Assembly (NCBI GenBank): GCA_016717655.1
Contig: JADKFC010000001.1
Span: forward strand, 310,001 to 374,000
Length of the DNA: 64,000 nucleotides
DNA from: Saprospiraceae bacterium
GTDB lineage: Bacteria > Bacteroidota > Bacteroidia > Chitinophagales > Saprospiraceae
Direction: 5' to 3'
The notes beneath the pieces are model-generated. The model was not told the DNA's origin, did not search any database, and worked only from the letters and a program-made list of their open reading frames with translations. Both the position numbers and the translations under genes were made by a program. Positions 37,795 through 47,571 of this stretch are shown here, piece after piece. The stretch's first letter is position 1. The number at the start of each line of letters is the position of its first letter.

Positions 37795-39252
37795 ATGAAA
37801 TACTTCTTTACAGGAATACTCATTATTTCAGCCCTGTGTGTTGGACTTGCCCAACGTTTGGCTGAAACCAAAACCATTAATGCGCAGAATGTTTATTTAA
37901 GAACTCCCATGGCCCTTTTGTTGGATTCTATTGAGCTGGACTTACCATCTGACGGTACCCTTTGGTCTAAATTTGATGGCTATGCCCGTGTTAGCAACGG
38001 AGATGTAATTACGCTGGCAACTCACCTTACCCCCTATTGGCAGGCCAATGATGGGAATGTGTCAACTTATGCCCTGGACTCTGCTCATTTTCAAAAAGCT
38101 TTTAGCCATTCACGGACCTGGGAGGTAGAGGCAGGTAAACAAAAAGTTTATGCAATGGCTCATAACTGGACAGATCAGCTGGGCACAGGGTATGCAGATG
38201 TTTCAGGCAGACTGACTGTGGTTTTTGTACCTAATGAAGAAGGCGCTAATATTCAAAATGGCGTGGGCTTTTATATTTATCCCTTTGATTATAAAACCCC
38301 TCAGAGAGTAATCAAGAGATTTGAAATTCCACAAGGATCAGAAAAATATTTTTGTGTTTCGTATGATGGGTCACACTATGGACTGACAGGCGATCGAATT
38401 GAATATCAATTTAGCAAAGACACCCTATGGAGCTCAGCAGAACCTCACAAAGACCTGGGCTTTACCAGTGTTTATAAAAGCAGGAATATTTCAATGCAAA
38501 CTTGTTTTGAAAGAGATGAAAATGATAGTCAACTCTATTTGTTGGGTAACAAAACAGCGGGCAATTTAAATACCAAAGAAAATGCGGTTTATGGCAACTT
38601 AGTCTTCAATGACAGTGCCAACGACATCATCAAATTTGAGTCATTTGTCCAATCTAATGACACGATAATTGGTTCTTTCGATTTTGAAACGGATGTAAAA
38701 GGAAAACTTTTGATCAGAACAACCGGGGCAGCCTCTGCTGCCGATGAAGGAGGTCTTCTTCTAGGAATGACCAATGAAGCTACAACTCATATACTTGATA
38801 CGGCAATTGTAATGCACAGTTATACCCAGGGTAATGAAAAAGAGTATTTTTCATTTACACGACTTGTGGATGTAATTCCAGGTAAGGAACCCTTTCATAT
38901 CATGGCAAAAAGAGTTGGAAACAATTCTGGCCTTTTGTTGACAGGAGAGATTTTTTACCAATTTTTGCCAGCTCCTATAGTATCTTCTTCTGAAGATGCA
39001 GTCCGGGTTCAGTCAATATCACTTTTTCCAAACCCGGGAAAACAAGTGTTAAACATCAAAGCAAAAAAACCACAAAGGGTTTCTGAGATGTCAGTTTATA
39101 TCTTCGACACCAATGGCAGAATGTGGATTGAAGACCATAGTGCTGAATCCGGTGAATTGTTGATAAATGTCAGCCAGCTGCCTACGGCATTGTACCACGT
39201 GGTAGTTCAGGTGGATGGAAAGTACACTACTCATAATTACATCCACGAATAG
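37795..39252 (+). CDS. Secreted protein with type IX secretion C-terminal domain
   Basis: The protein starts best at the ATG at 37795 (MKYFFTGILIISALCVGLAQ, a clean signal peptide); the ATG at 37777 adds six hydrophilic residues. The central region is all beta with no family I can name. The C-terminal 80 residues are a type A T9SS sorting domain (ISLFPNPGKQVLNIKAKKP ... LPTALYHVVVQVDG). It is therefore exported across the outer membrane and probably anchored at the surface. The next gene overlaps its neighbourhood and may share its transcript. Confidence 0.82.
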   Translation: MKYFFTGILIISALCVGLAQRLAETKTINAQNVYLRTPMALLLDSIELDLPSDGTLWSKFDGYARVSNGDVITLATHLTPYWQANDGNVSTYALDSAHFQKAFSHSRTWEVEAGKQKVYAMAHNWTDQLGTGYADVSGRLTVVFVPNEEGANIQNGVGFYIYPFDYKTPQRVIKRFEIPQGSEKYFCVSYDGSHYGLTGDRIEYQFSKDTLWSSAEPHKDLGFTSVYKSRNISMQTCFERDENDSQLYLLGNKTAGNLNTKENAVYGNLVFNDSANDIIKFESFVQSNDTIIGSFDFETDVKGKLLIRTTGAASAADEGGLLLGMTNEATTHILDTAIVMHSYTQGNEKEYFSFTRLVDVIPGKEPFHIMAKRVGNNSGLLLTGEIFYQFLPAPIVSSSEDAVRVQSISLFPNPGKQVLNIKAKKPQRVSEMSVYIFDTNGRMWIEDHSAESGELLINVSQLPTALYHVVVQVDGKYTTHNYIHE

Positions 39253-39256
39253 TACA

Positions 39257-40027
39257 ATGAACCTGATTTCTTTGACTCCTTTTCTGATACTTTTCGCTGT
39301 CTTATGGCAGGAACATCCAAATAATCATTCATACAGGTCCTCCAATTGTGATCGCATCGATAGCATAGTTTTTAATGGGGATAGAGAGCAAATACAGCGC
39401 TTTAATTACAATGCATCAGGTCAGCTGTTGTCAATCTTGTCGAGCCCTGATACCATCCAATTTTATTACCTTGACAAAGCACTCATGCGAAACAATGGTG
39501 GCAAACAAAACAATTGGGATGCATGTCACTACTATGCACTCGATAATAATGGGAGGATCAGTCAGGGCATGGTCAAAGACAAAGCCGGTGATCTGCAAGT
39601 AGAATCCGGCTTTGAATATGATGATGAAGGCAGGCTGGGTTATGCCTTTTATGCCATTTTTGCCAACCAGACCTATCAACAGTTTAGCTACCGATATCCT
39701 TCAAAGGACAAAAGGCAGGTCTTCGTTTCTGATCAGGCAAACCAAGTAGCATCCATCTATAACATTGTGTTGGATACCCTGGCAGAAAATTGTTTTAACC
39801 TTGATCTCAATAGCATTGGTCATGATCAGTTTCCGGATGAAGTATTAGGGAGCCGGGAGAAATTTCCAGTTCGATCTATTACCCAACTTTCTGCATCCGG
39901 GGATACCCTGGCCCACTTATCTTTTTCCAAATTAGTCAAAATAAAGGAGGGAATATGGCAACAAAATCAAACAGATGTTCTTAATGGATTCACCACTTCA
40001 ATTGAATATTTTACATCGACTAGGTAA
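39257..40027 (+). CDS. Secreted protein of unknown function
   Basis: The ATG at 39257 gives a signal peptide (ISLTPFLILFAVLWQ) and starts 5 bp after the upstream T9SS-cargo gene, which favours it over the frame extension to 39215. The mature part reads like a YD/RHS-type text repeat (DSIVFNGDREQIQRFNYNAS, ACHYYALDNNGRI, YDDEGRLGYAFY), as in Bacteroidota DUF4595-like proteins that fold as a beta-sheet. No catalytic motif is seen. Confidence 0.7.
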   Translation: MNLISLTPFLILFAVLWQEHPNNHSYRSSNCDRIDSIVFNGDREQIQRFNYNASGQLLSILSSPDTIQFYYLDKALMRNNGGKQNNWDACHYYALDNNGRISQGMVKDKAGDLQVESGFEYDDEGRLGYAFYAIFANQTYQQFSYRYPSKDKRQVFVSDQANQVASIYNIVLDTLAENCFNLDLNSIGHDQFPDEVLGSREKFPVRSITQLSASGDTLAHLSFSKLVKIKEGIWQQNQTDVLNGFTTSIEYFTSTR

Positions 40028-40080
40028 AATCTGACAGTCATCTGTCATGGATTTATTTTGATTTGAGGCAGGGTCAAAGC

Positions 40081-40100
40081 ACTACGATAAAAATCGTAGT
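40081..40100. promoter_or_regulatory. Perfect hairpin in an intergenic region
   Basis: ACTACGAT and ATCGTAGT form an 8-bp perfect stem around AAAA, 54 bp after the unknown secreted protein and 186 bp before the DUF3667 gene. There is no T tract, so it may be an operator or a weak terminator. Confidence 0.4.
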
Positions 40101-40285
40101 ACAATCAAAGTTAATTGTAACTGGCAGATTATCAGTAAATAATATGTTGAAACTAAGTATTTAAGAAACACTTCAACCATTAAATTCAACACTTTAATTG
40201 AAAAATACTACGTGTCAACCCATAAGATTTTAAGCTCTTTTTAATATAAATCATCTTTGTCGAATAATTTATCAATATATTTGAG

Positions 40286-41086
40286 ATGCAAAGCAAATCA
40301 ATTCCGTTGGCCAACCAATATACACAACAAGGAGAGACTGTTGAGTGTCCAGCTTGTGGACACAAAGACACAGGTAGCTTTTGCTCTGCATGTGGCAATG
40401 CTTTGCAACATAAACGAATTTCTTTAAAAAGTCTTTTAGGCAGCATCTTGGATTTCTTTTCTGATATAGAAACCAATTATGTTCATACTTTTAAGGGCCT
40501 GCTCTTTAGACCTGCCGATTTTATTGCTAGGTATATCAGGGGAGAAAGGAATGAGTCTTACATCCCTTTTAAATATTTTTTTCTCAATCTGAGTATTAAC
40601 TTTTTTGTATATACCAAATTTGATATAGCCAACTTAGCTGAAAATTCTTTTGATGTTGAAGTTGACCAGCTTGTTCAACTAAAAAGTGACATTGTGTTCG
40701 AACAGTTGATCGATGACTATGGAAGTTTTTTTTCCTTGCTCATCATACCGGTTTATGTCATTTGCAACAAGATTTTATTTCCTTCTTCTAAATACAACCT
40801 GGCAGAGTTAGCAACCGCTATTACTTTTATGATGGGACAACTAATGTTGCTGGAAGTGGCCATAAACCTTATCAGCGTTGTATTTCCAGGTTTTTATCAT
40901 TTTTCAAGAATCCTTGTAATGATAGCAGAGTTGGGCATTCTCTTTGTGTTGGGTTACAAGCTGCTTAAAGACAAATGGTATCATGCCTTATGGAAATCAG
41001 GACTGACCTTAGCAATCATTTTTCTGGTCATGCGCATGGTGCTCATGGGAACCCAGGAAATTCTGGTATTTATGTATGACAATTAA
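40286..41086 (+). CDS. DUF3667 membrane protein with N-terminal zinc ribbon
   Basis: The 266-residue protein begins with a short zinc ribbon (CPACGHKDTGSFCSACG, about residues 21-37), then the amphipathic region KRISLKSLLGSILDFFSDIETNYVH typical of DUF3667, and about five membrane helices. The family is common in Bacteroidota and its function is unknown. It is first in a four-gene run with a coiled-coil lipoprotein and two small membrane proteins. Confidence 0.85.
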   Translation: MQSKSIPLANQYTQQGETVECPACGHKDTGSFCSACGNALQHKRISLKSLLGSILDFFSDIETNYVHTFKGLLFRPADFIARYIRGERNESYIPFKYFFLNLSINFFVYTKFDIANLAENSFDVEVDQLVQLKSDIVFEQLIDDYGSFFSLLIIPVYVICNKILFPSSKYNLAELATAITFMMGQLMLLEVAINLISVVFPGFYHFSRILVMIAELGILFVLGYKLLKDKWYHALWKSGLTLAIIFLVMRMVLMGTQEILVFMYDN

Positions 41087-41118
41087 TTGAAACAAAATAA
41101 AATAAAACAATACAACCA

Positions 41119-41649
41119 ATGAAAAAATATATAGTGGCGGGCCTTACCCTGGCAATGATTTCCTGCGTTTCTTCTAAAAGGTTGAAATCCGTAGAAAGTA
41201 AGTATAGCATGCTGGAACAAAAATTAGAAATGGCCAACCAAACCATTGACTCATGCAAGGTGCAAAACGCTGCTTTGAGGGTTAGTCTGGAATCTTCCAA
41301 AGCAGAAACCCAGGTGGCAAATCAGAAGATTAATTCACTTCAAAATGAATTGGTCATGAAGGATGAGCTGATCAAAGCTTCAGAAAATAATACCACTTTT
41401 GTAAAAGAAGCCAATGAAGATCTCAACAAAAGGATCACCGATCTTCACACTTCCAATGCGGTCAATGCAGACATCATTAAAAAGATGCTTGAAGAATTGG
41501 AGGTTAAAAATTTGAAGGTTCTTAACCTGTCTTTGGCTCTTCAAAAACAAGATTCATTGAATATCCACCTGGTTAAGCGCACCAAACAAAACATCAGTGA
41601 TAAAAAGCTCAAAAAATCACTGGAAAAACTTGGCTTTGTATTCTACTAA
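41119..41649 (+). CDS. Coiled-coil lipoprotein
   Basis: The 176-residue protein has a lipobox (LAMISCVSS) at about residue 17 and a long heptad-rich coiled coil from about 25 to 140 (SVESKYSMLEQKLEMANQ). This is the usual N-terminal portion of OmpA-type coiled-coil lipoproteins, but no OmpA peptidoglycan-binding domain follows. It may act as a periplasmic spacer or scaffold. It lies in the run with DUF3667. Confidence 0.75.
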   Translation: MKKYIVAGLTLAMISCVSSKRLKSVESKYSMLEQKLEMANQTIDSCKVQNAALRVSLESSKAETQVANQKINSLQNELVMKDELIKASENNTTFVKEANEDLNKRITDLHTSNAVNADIIKKMLEELEVKNLKVLNLSLALQKQDSLNIHLVKRTKQNISDKKLKKSLEKLGFVFY

Positions 41650-41660
41650 TAGTTGTAGCA

Positions 41661-41939
41661 ATGAAGATGGAAATTTGTAACGTGGTTTGGCCAATTTACC
41701 TGGCTTATTTTCTCTACCAAAACTACAAATGGTTGATGGCTTCCGGTCATCAATTTGGGACCAAAGACGGCGTAAATGCGGCATCGTCGGAAGTAATATT
41801 TACAGGCTTGCTGATCGTTATTTCTTTTTCCTTATGCCAATTGGGAATTCCATTGGCAGCAGGAGGAGTGATGATTGTTCATTTATTACTCGAAATTATC
41901 CATCCAAAGTTGATCGATAGGTTGATCAAAGCTTATTGA
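41661..41939 (+). CDS. Small integral membrane protein
   Basis: The 92-residue protein has two or three hydrophobic helices (VVWPIYLAYFLYQNY; SEVIFTGLLIVISFSLCQLG; AGGVMIVHLLLEII). No family recognised. It starts 11 bp after the coiled-coil lipoprotein and is followed after 1 bp by another small membrane protein, so the genes are likely co-translated. Confidence 0.65.
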   Translation: MKMEICNVVWPIYLAYFLYQNYKWLMASGHQFGTKDGVNAASSEVIFTGLLIVISFSLCQLGIPLAAGGVMIVHLLLEIIHPKLIDRLIKAY

Positions 41940-41940
41940 T

Positions 41941-42258
41941 GTGGGAGACAATGTAGCAAAGGAAGCCAATAGTGGTCAAAAAGACAAAGTGTTTTGGGTC
42001 TTATGGGCTATAGAAATGCTGGTAATGCTACTTTGGCTTTGGGATGAGCTGAAATTGGAATTTCTTTCTGTAAATCCTTTTATCTACCTGGGTTTTATCA
42101 TTTTATTGGTCTCTCTGGTGATTAAAAAAGTAGCAGGAATGGACAAATTAGCGCTCCTAATGGTAAGTGTACCCGGCTTGTTATTGGGCATCATGGCCCT
42201 CTTTTTATTGATGGTGCTTGCCATCAACACCTTTGCCGGTCCCATCCGTTGGAATTAA
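41941..42258 (+). CDS. Small membrane protein ending in GPIRW
   Basis: The 105-residue protein starts at a GTG and has three or four helices. The C-terminus is FAGPIRWN. A similar-sized membrane protein on the opposite strand (43769-44071) ends in FNGPIHWQ, so the two share the terminal motif G-P-I-[RH]-W-[NQ] after a hydrophobic helix. I know no named family for this. It closes the plus-strand operon of the DUF3667 gene and converges with the minus-strand operon. Confidence 0.65.
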   Translation: MGDNVAKEANSGQKDKVFWVLWAIEMLVMLLWLWDELKLEFLSVNPFIYLGFIILLVSLVIKKVAGMDKLALLMVSVPGLLLGIMALFLLMVLAINTFAGPIRWN

Positions 42259-42272
42259 TGCAATCCACTATC

Positions 42273-42854
42273 CTAAAGAATATTTTTATTAATTATTTCT
42301 TTTTTCCAGTCCTTAAGAATGGATATTATTTTTTCCCGGTTTTGTGCCTTGATAATAAATTTAGGCAGTTTTTCTACCATGGTCATGTTAAAACGGGTAG
42401 TAGTTCGTTCTCTTAAATCAGAACTCACGTAGGACAAAATTTCTTCCATATGTCGAGCATTGATAACCCAAAACAAGTCATTACTTAGGGCTGCTTGAAA
42501 ATACAATGACAAACCCAGGACGGGGTCTGTCTTTCCTTCTTGATGGTAGCTTTTAAGCTGTTTTTCCCATCTTATTACTTTGTTTTGGAAATGACAAGTG
42601 GGGCAATTTATAAAGGTATGTTGATTGGGTTTTGGCAATTCAATGCGTGGTAAGTCCAACTTATTTCTGCACGAAGCACAGAAGGTTCTCAAGGCGGGTA
42701 CATAAATGATCCGTTCATCATACCGGACCCTCCATTGACAACTCAGACATTTGGCAGTAGCCTTTTTTGCCTCTAAAAAGGACGGCAGGCTGAAAACAGC
42801 CATTTCATGGCAAGATGGACATTTGACAAGATAAGAATCACCGATGTCATACAA
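42273..42854 (-). CDS. Cysteine-rich multi-zinc-ribbon protein
   Basis: The 193-residue protein has four CxxC motifs (CPSC, CLSC, CASC, CPTC) in its first 95 residues, forming two or more zinc ribbons similar to MJ0042-type fingers. A helical domain without cysteines follows. A soluble protein with a rubredoxin-like knuckle fold is expected. It is the last gene of the minus-strand operon of small membrane proteins and of the DUF3828-like gene. Role unknown. Confidence 0.72.
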   Translation of the reverse strand: MYDIGDSYLVKCPSCHEMAVFSLPSFLEAKKATAKCLSCQWRVRYDERIIYVPALRTFCASCRNKLDLPRIELPKPNQHTFINCPTCHFQNKVIRWEKQLKSYHQEGKTDPVLGLSLYFQAALSNDLFWVINARHMEEILSYVSSDLRERTTTRFNMTMVEKLPKFIIKAQNREKIISILKDWKKEIINKNIL

Positions 42855-42893
42855 CCTTATAGGCTTAGAGGTATATCTTTTTTTTCATTTATT

Positions 42894-43470
42894 TTAATCA
42901 AAGCCCTCTCCTGAAATATAGTCAATCTTCCATCTGCCTTTATTGTAGGACATCTCGAAGTACAAGGTCCAATCTGCCTTTACCGAAATCACAGCTAATG
43001 TGGGAGTTATTTCTTCCACCTTGTATCTTAAAATCTCCGGCTTGTCAAAAAACAACTCCGGCTCTTGTGTCAGCAGCACCAGATCGTAGTCAAACCCTTC
43101 CGGAGGACCTTCCGTTTGGGGATTGGTCTTCCACCATTCAGCCTTTGAATAAAAATAATCTTGCCACAGTTTTTTTATAGTTGTTACTTAAGTATCCACT
43201 GGCCATCAAAATATCCAGGTATTTTGCACAAGCTGTTGAATCTACCTGGTAGATTCCTTTTTCGTTGACGAAGCTTAAACCTGTTTTATTAACTACCCAA
43301 TAGTTTTTTTTATACCAATGCAAAAATTGGGTAATGGTTTGAATGGCTTTAGTAGAATCACTTTCTACCATACAAACAAGCCGGCCCTCTGGGATGTAAG
43401 AGGAACCGGCTGACAATTGGATTAGGGTCGGGAGTGTAATACATATCCCCCAGAAAATATTTTTAATCAT
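42894..43470 (-). pseudogene. DUF3828-like secreted protein, frameshifted
   Basis: The first frame (to 43138) encodes a signal peptide (MIKNIFWGICITLPTLIQL) and AIQTITQFLHWYKKNY ... KYLDILMASGYLSNNYKK. The continuation LWQDYFYSKAEWWKTNPQT and PEGFDYDLVLLTQEPELFF is in another frame, ending at 42894. One extra base in the seven-T run at 43170-43176 (plus strand) explains this. The restored protein has 191 residues and the tail YKVEEITPTLAVISVKADW ... YNKGRWKIDYI, typical of DUF3828-like proteins (about 130-190 residues, function unknown). Confidence 0.65.
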
Positions 43471-43473
43471 GGA

Positions 43474-43767
43474 TTATTTAATCAATTTGGTAATGAAAGC
43501 ATAAATCACTAAAAGTACAGCCCAGGCAAGCCAGCAATAGGCAAGTTGAACCAGACCTTCTACAAAATGATTTTGTTGCTCTCCGGCAACGTAAGCTTTG
43601 TAAACCTGCCAACCACCATAAATACTAACTAAAGCCAACCACTGTTTGATGTAAATGGGATTGTTGTGAGCAGAAAAACCAGTAACACCATTCATTACGT
43701 AATAGCCGCAAAGCAAGGTTGTAGCTGCCAAAAAACAATAATAAAATAACTTTACGATGATAAGCAT
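43474..43767 (-). CDS. Small membrane protein of unknown function
   Basis: The ATG at 43767 is 2 bp beyond the stop of the upstream membrane protein, which makes it the natural start (the frame itself is open further up). The product of about 97 residues has three hydrophobic helices (KLFYYCFLAATTLLCGYYV, WLALVSIYGGWQVYKAY, LAYCWLAWAVLLVIYAFI). No family is recognised. Part of the minus-strand operon. Confidence 0.62.
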   Translation of the reverse strand: MLIIVKLFYYCFLAATTLLCGYYVMNGVTGFSAHNNPIYIKQWLALVSIYGGWQVYKAYVAGEQQNHFVEGLVQLAYCWLAWAVLLVIYAFITKLIK

Positions 43768-43768
43768 C

Positions 43769-44071
43769 TTACTGCCAGTGAATAGGGCCATTAAAAAAGA
43801 AGAAGCCCACAAAAAGCTCAATCAGCACACACAGCCAGGTCAGACCCAGCAATCCGCATCCCAATAGGTATTTTTCTGCTGCCATGGTTTGATTATAAGT
43901 AAGGTACATGCCACCGGCCATCAGAATGCCCCCCAACAACAGAATAATAACTTCCGAGGTCTTACCAACGCTCTGGGTAGAAGTGTAAAGGGCATTGGCA
44001 CAATTAAACAAACACACTAGGCCACTGAGGCCAAACATGATGTAATAAGTCATTTTTGATAAAAACTCCAT
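43769..44071 (-). CDS. Small membrane protein ending in GPIHW
   Basis: The ATG at 44071 gives a 100-residue protein with three helices (TYYIMFGLSGLVCLFNCA, SEVIILLLGGILMAGGMYL, LLGCGLLGLTWLCVLIELFV) and the C-terminal motif FNGPIHWQ. The closely similar ending FAGPIRWN in the plus-strand gene at 41941-42258 marks the two as relatives. It leads the minus-strand operon. Confidence 0.65.
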   Translation of the reverse strand: MEFLSKMTYYIMFGLSGLVCLFNCANALYTSTQSVGKTSEVIILLLGGILMAGGMYLTYNQTMAAEKYLLGCGLLGLTWLCVLIELFVGFFFFNGPIHWQ

Positions 44072-44213
44072 TTTGTGTCTTTTGAAATGATTGAAGATCA
44101 ATGATGAAACAAAGGTAGAGTTGAATAAGCTATTCTAATCTAGAAGAAGGGTTGGGTGTTGTTTTTTTCTTATTTAAGTGTAGTTAATGCAGTTTAAAGT
44201 GACAATGGGGAAT

Positions 44214-44246
44214 AAAAAAAGGCGCACCCTTTTGGAGTACGCCTTT
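44214..44246 (-). terminator. Terminator after the choice-of-anchor I gene
   Basis: AAAGGCG (44218-44224) pairs with CGCCTTT (44240-44246), and the stem extends inward with two mismatches. Read on the minus strand it is followed by a run of seven T residues (A run at 44214-44220 on the plus strand). It lies 20 bp past the stop of the T9SS-cargo gene. Confidence 0.82.
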
Positions 44247-44265
44247 CGAAATTGTTCTGTTTGTA

Positions 44266-47200
44266 TTACATTTTCACCCACTTTTTAATGAGGGTTTCAC
44301 CATCTAATGATACATAAACAAAATAAACACCAGAAGTCATTGGGTTTGTGTCTACAGATACAAAGGGTATTGATATCTCTTTTATTTGATAAACTTGTAA
44401 GCCCATTGCATTATAAATTGTTATTGTTGTCCTTTCTGATACAAAGGAAATGGGTAAAATAGCATTTAAAAGACCGTTTCCGGGATTGGGGTAAAGTGTT
44501 AATGATTCATCTGATTCACTTGCGCGGCTTGTTGCTTCAGGACTGATTCCTCCCGTTTCGCTGCTAGTAGGGGCTGGATAACCATTAACAACTATATATC
44601 TGCCTGTGCAGGTAGAATTACCGTTTCCATCAGCTATTTTCATTTCAAAATTTCTAATCTTATTAAAATCTGCAGGTGTTACAGGCAGGCAGTTTTTGTG
44701 CACAAGACCTTTGTCAATGTTGTTGTAAACGTTGTTAGGAGTAGCATCAATGCACGCACCTTGATTGGTCCAATTGAATCCAACTGAAGTAAGTGTTCTT
44801 GCCACAGTCCTGATTAATTGGCCTGAATAAGAAGACCCCGCATCCAAATCAAGGGCTGGAATAAGGTACACATCTGCGGTATTGGGTCCATTATAAGCCA
44901 AATTTCCCGAATTGGCATATACGGTTACTATATTGCCACACACTGCAACAGGAGGTACACAAGGAGCACATAGTGATCCACCGCAGTCTATGCCAGTTTC
45001 AGTTCCATTTTGGGCATTATCAAAGCAGGTCATGCAAGTTCCATCATCCTTAGTGGCATTGGGATCGTAATTGTGTGCAGTTTCGTTAGTACAGCCACAG
45101 CCTTCATCGATTTGCTGATTACAATTGTTGTCTGCATTGTCGCAAATTTCTTCAGCATCTGGATATATATTGGAGTTGTTATCATCACAGTCACCGGTTT
45201 CATTGGCAAATCCTTCCATGGGTCCGCAATCTATAAACACGACATCACCTGTTCCAAATCCATCGCCGTCTTCATCGGTATAATAGGCTTGTTGGTTACT
45301 TCCTAATTCATAAGCTGTCACCGTCTTGCTTACTTCTGCTGTTGTGATAAGTAGGGCCTTGCCTGTTGGACTTTGGTTGGCAGGTACAAACAATAATCCT
45401 TCTACTGCCAAATCTTGAGGAGTATTAATATACTGCACAAATTGTGGCAAAGCTGGGTTCGTAATATCGTAAACCATTACGTCTCCTGTCCTTTCTAATC
45501 CCACAAAAACATAGGGTTTATCGTTGACAATTCCTACGACAACTCCTTCTGGCTCCGGGCCTTTGTTGTCGCTCCTGGTGTCGAATTGAGAGCTTAACCC
45601 TTCGGTATTAAACAACGAGGGTGACTTGGCAGCTGTGATTTGTTCTAACTGATCACCGCTGTCATAAACCAAACTACCAGAGGCATTCCAAACAGTAAAA
45701 GACCTGGCACCCATTGCATGTATTTCATCGTAATCGGTATCATTGTCAAGATCTCCGGTTGCCTTTGTTAATTGTAATCTTCCCAGATTTGCATTGTTTT
45801 TTAAGGTAGCTGCGGTAGGGAAGAGGCTTGGGTCTAAAACATATCCTGAGGCACCTACCCTTATTTCTTCAGCATAACCGGTATAATCGCGCGCATCGCC
45901 TTCGTTTGCGGTAAAATAATAGTCTTGTCCGTTGTAGAAAAAGGAAGCAATAGCATCGGGTTCGTACATTCCTTTTACTGGCCAAGTCTTGATATTAATT
46001 TTACCGATACTACTGGTAGAATCCCTGTCACTTGCATCCAACCCTTTACCAACAATGCTATGGTCTTTCAGCCCCATGGGAATGATTTGAGAAATGGTTT
46101 TTGTCGCCATATCTAATTTGGCAAAAGCGTTGTTCTCTTGTAAGGTTACCATAGCCGTATTGCCATCGTGCGAAAAAGCAATGTATTCAGGCTCCATGTC
46201 CTGTGCCACTGTTGCTCCGGGTCCATATATTCTTACACCAGCAGCTTTAAGAGTGGCTAGTTGACCGTTGAAGGCCGTAAAAGAGGCAGTGGTAACCTGA
46301 GCAGATAAGACTCCTCCGGAAATATCTATGATGGAAACACTGCCTTCGGGATCAAAGGAATTGGCCTGACCATAACTATTGGGCTCTCCTTCATTGGCCG
46401 TTAATACATATTGTCCATTAGGTGAAAAGGTTACCATATCTGGGAGATATCCTACTCTGACGGAATGAATAAACGAAGCATCTGCTGCATTGTAGAAAGC
46501 TACCAGTCCGGAGTCCTGAGCAGATGTTGTATTATTTTTGATGGCAAAGGAGGCAGCAACAATGCCATTTTTCGATGCCACACTATTGGGGATGGCGGTA
46601 AAACCGGCAGGTGTAACAAAGCCCGGAGTTACACTGCCTGACAATGACAAAATTCCTGAATTATTTAAAGTGAGTCTTTCTATCACTTCTCCTGCAACAG
46701 TATAAACTTGTTGACTTGCTGCATCAAAAGTTGAAATTTCAGCTCCAAAACTGGATGCAAACGTTGATAGGTAATTCACAAAACTACAATCGTTGTTCTC
46801 TATATTAATAACTGCACTCGCATTGTTGCCACTGACAACTCCGGCACTAAAGTTATTCATTGAAATGGTGAGTTGCTCCATAGATTCGGCTACACCATCG
46901 TCTGCTATTACCAAAAGGGAAGTACCTATGGTTTGTCCGGAAAGTATAGTTACTGTTGTTTTGGTCAAATAGTAATCGCCAGTAGTAATGCCACTTCCGC
47001 TTACAGACAAGCCTATGGTTTGGTTCCCCGAAACAGGGCTGTCTGCTGTGATCGTTATGTTAATTGAGGTGCTTGTGGCCTCTGACGCATTGGTTTGGTT
47101 TATGGATAAATTTACGTTTGGCAACGGCGGTAATTCGGCAGTTTTTTTTCCCGTTTCATGGTGGTCATAAAGGAAAAAATTCTTTTCCGCAATCATTTTT

Positions 47201-47280
47201 GCTGTTAAAAATTTTGAGGTTGAAAAAAAGATCACACCTATTAGCACAAGGGCTAAAATACTTGTTTTTTTAGTTGACAT
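44266..47280 (-). CDS. Choice-of-anchor I family secreted protein, Calx-beta, MopE-like and T9SS domains
   Basis: The 1004-residue protein has an N-terminal membrane/signal segment, a Calx-beta-like domain (about 60-165, ISMNNFSAGVVSGNNASAVI), then a beta-propeller of the choice-of-anchor I / alkaline phosphatase-like group (PDMVTFSPNGQYVLTANEGE, GPEPEGVVVGIVNDKPYVFV). Short MopE-type metal-binding motifs follow (DEDGDGFGTGD, DCDDNNSNIYPDAEEICDN), then a cysteine-rich stretch, and a T9SS sorting domain (LTLYPNPGNGLLN ... GVYFVYVSLDG). It is probably a surface-anchored phosphoesterase-like or adhesive protein. Confidence 0.85.
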   Translation of the reverse strand: MSTKKTSILALVLIGVIFFSTSKFLTAKMIAEKNFFLYDHHETGKKTAELPPLPNVNLSINQTNASEATSTSINITITADSPVSGNQTIGLSVSGSGITTGDYYLTKTTVTILSGQTIGTSLLVIADDGVAESMEQLTISMNNFSAGVVSGNNASAVINIENNDCSFVNYLSTFASSFGAEISTFDAASQQVYTVAGEVIERLTLNNSGILSLSGSVTPGFVTPAGFTAIPNSVASKNGIVAASFAIKNNTTSAQDSGLVAFYNAADASFIHSVRVGYLPDMVTFSPNGQYVLTANEGEPNSYGQANSFDPEGSVSIIDISGGVLSAQVTTASFTAFNGQLATLKAAGVRIYGPGATVAQDMEPEYIAFSHDGNTAMVTLQENNAFAKLDMATKTISQIIPMGLKDHSIVGKGLDASDRDSTSSIGKINIKTWPVKGMYEPDAIASFFYNGQDYYFTANEGDARDYTGYAEEIRVGASGYVLDPSLFPTAATLKNNANLGRLQLTKATGDLDNDTDYDEIHAMGARSFTVWNASGSLVYDSGDQLEQITAAKSPSLFNTEGLSSQFDTRSDNKGPEPEGVVVGIVNDKPYVFVGLERTGDVMVYDITNPALPQFVQYINTPQDLAVEGLLFVPANQSPTGKALLITTAEVSKTVTAYELGSNQQAYYTDEDGDGFGTGDVVFIDCGPMEGFANETGDCDDNNSNIYPDAEEICDNADNNCNQQIDEGCGCTNETAHNYDPNATKDDGTCMTCFDNAQNGTETGIDCGGSLCAPCVPPVAVCGNIVTVYANSGNLAYNGPNTADVYLIPALDLDAGSSYSGQLIRTVARTLTSVGFNWTNQGACIDATPNNVYNNIDKGLVHKNCLPVTPADFNKIRNFEMKIADGNGNSTCTGRYIVVNGYPAPTSSETGGISPEATSRASESDESLTLYPNPGNGLLNAILPISFVSERTTITIYNAMGLQVYQIKEISIPFVSVDTNPMTSGVYFVYVSLDGETLIKKWVKM

Positions 47281-47571
47281 ATGATTGTGATTAAACAGAT
47301 AGCTACAAACATAAATAGATATAAGTGCTATTGGTAAGCCATGTTGTAAGGTTTAGGATAGTTTAATATCTGATTAACATTGATGATCTGATAATCTTAA
47401 TTAATAACAAGGATTTGATGAATTCTTTACATGAAATTAATGTTGAAAGGCTAACTCTTATTTTTGACATCATTTTGCTCATGAATTTGTCGGGGTGCGG
47501 TCATTTGCCTTAGGTTAATTTTAAGCTTTGCTTTCATTTGTTCTATCTTTCGCCCCGAAATCGATATTGAA

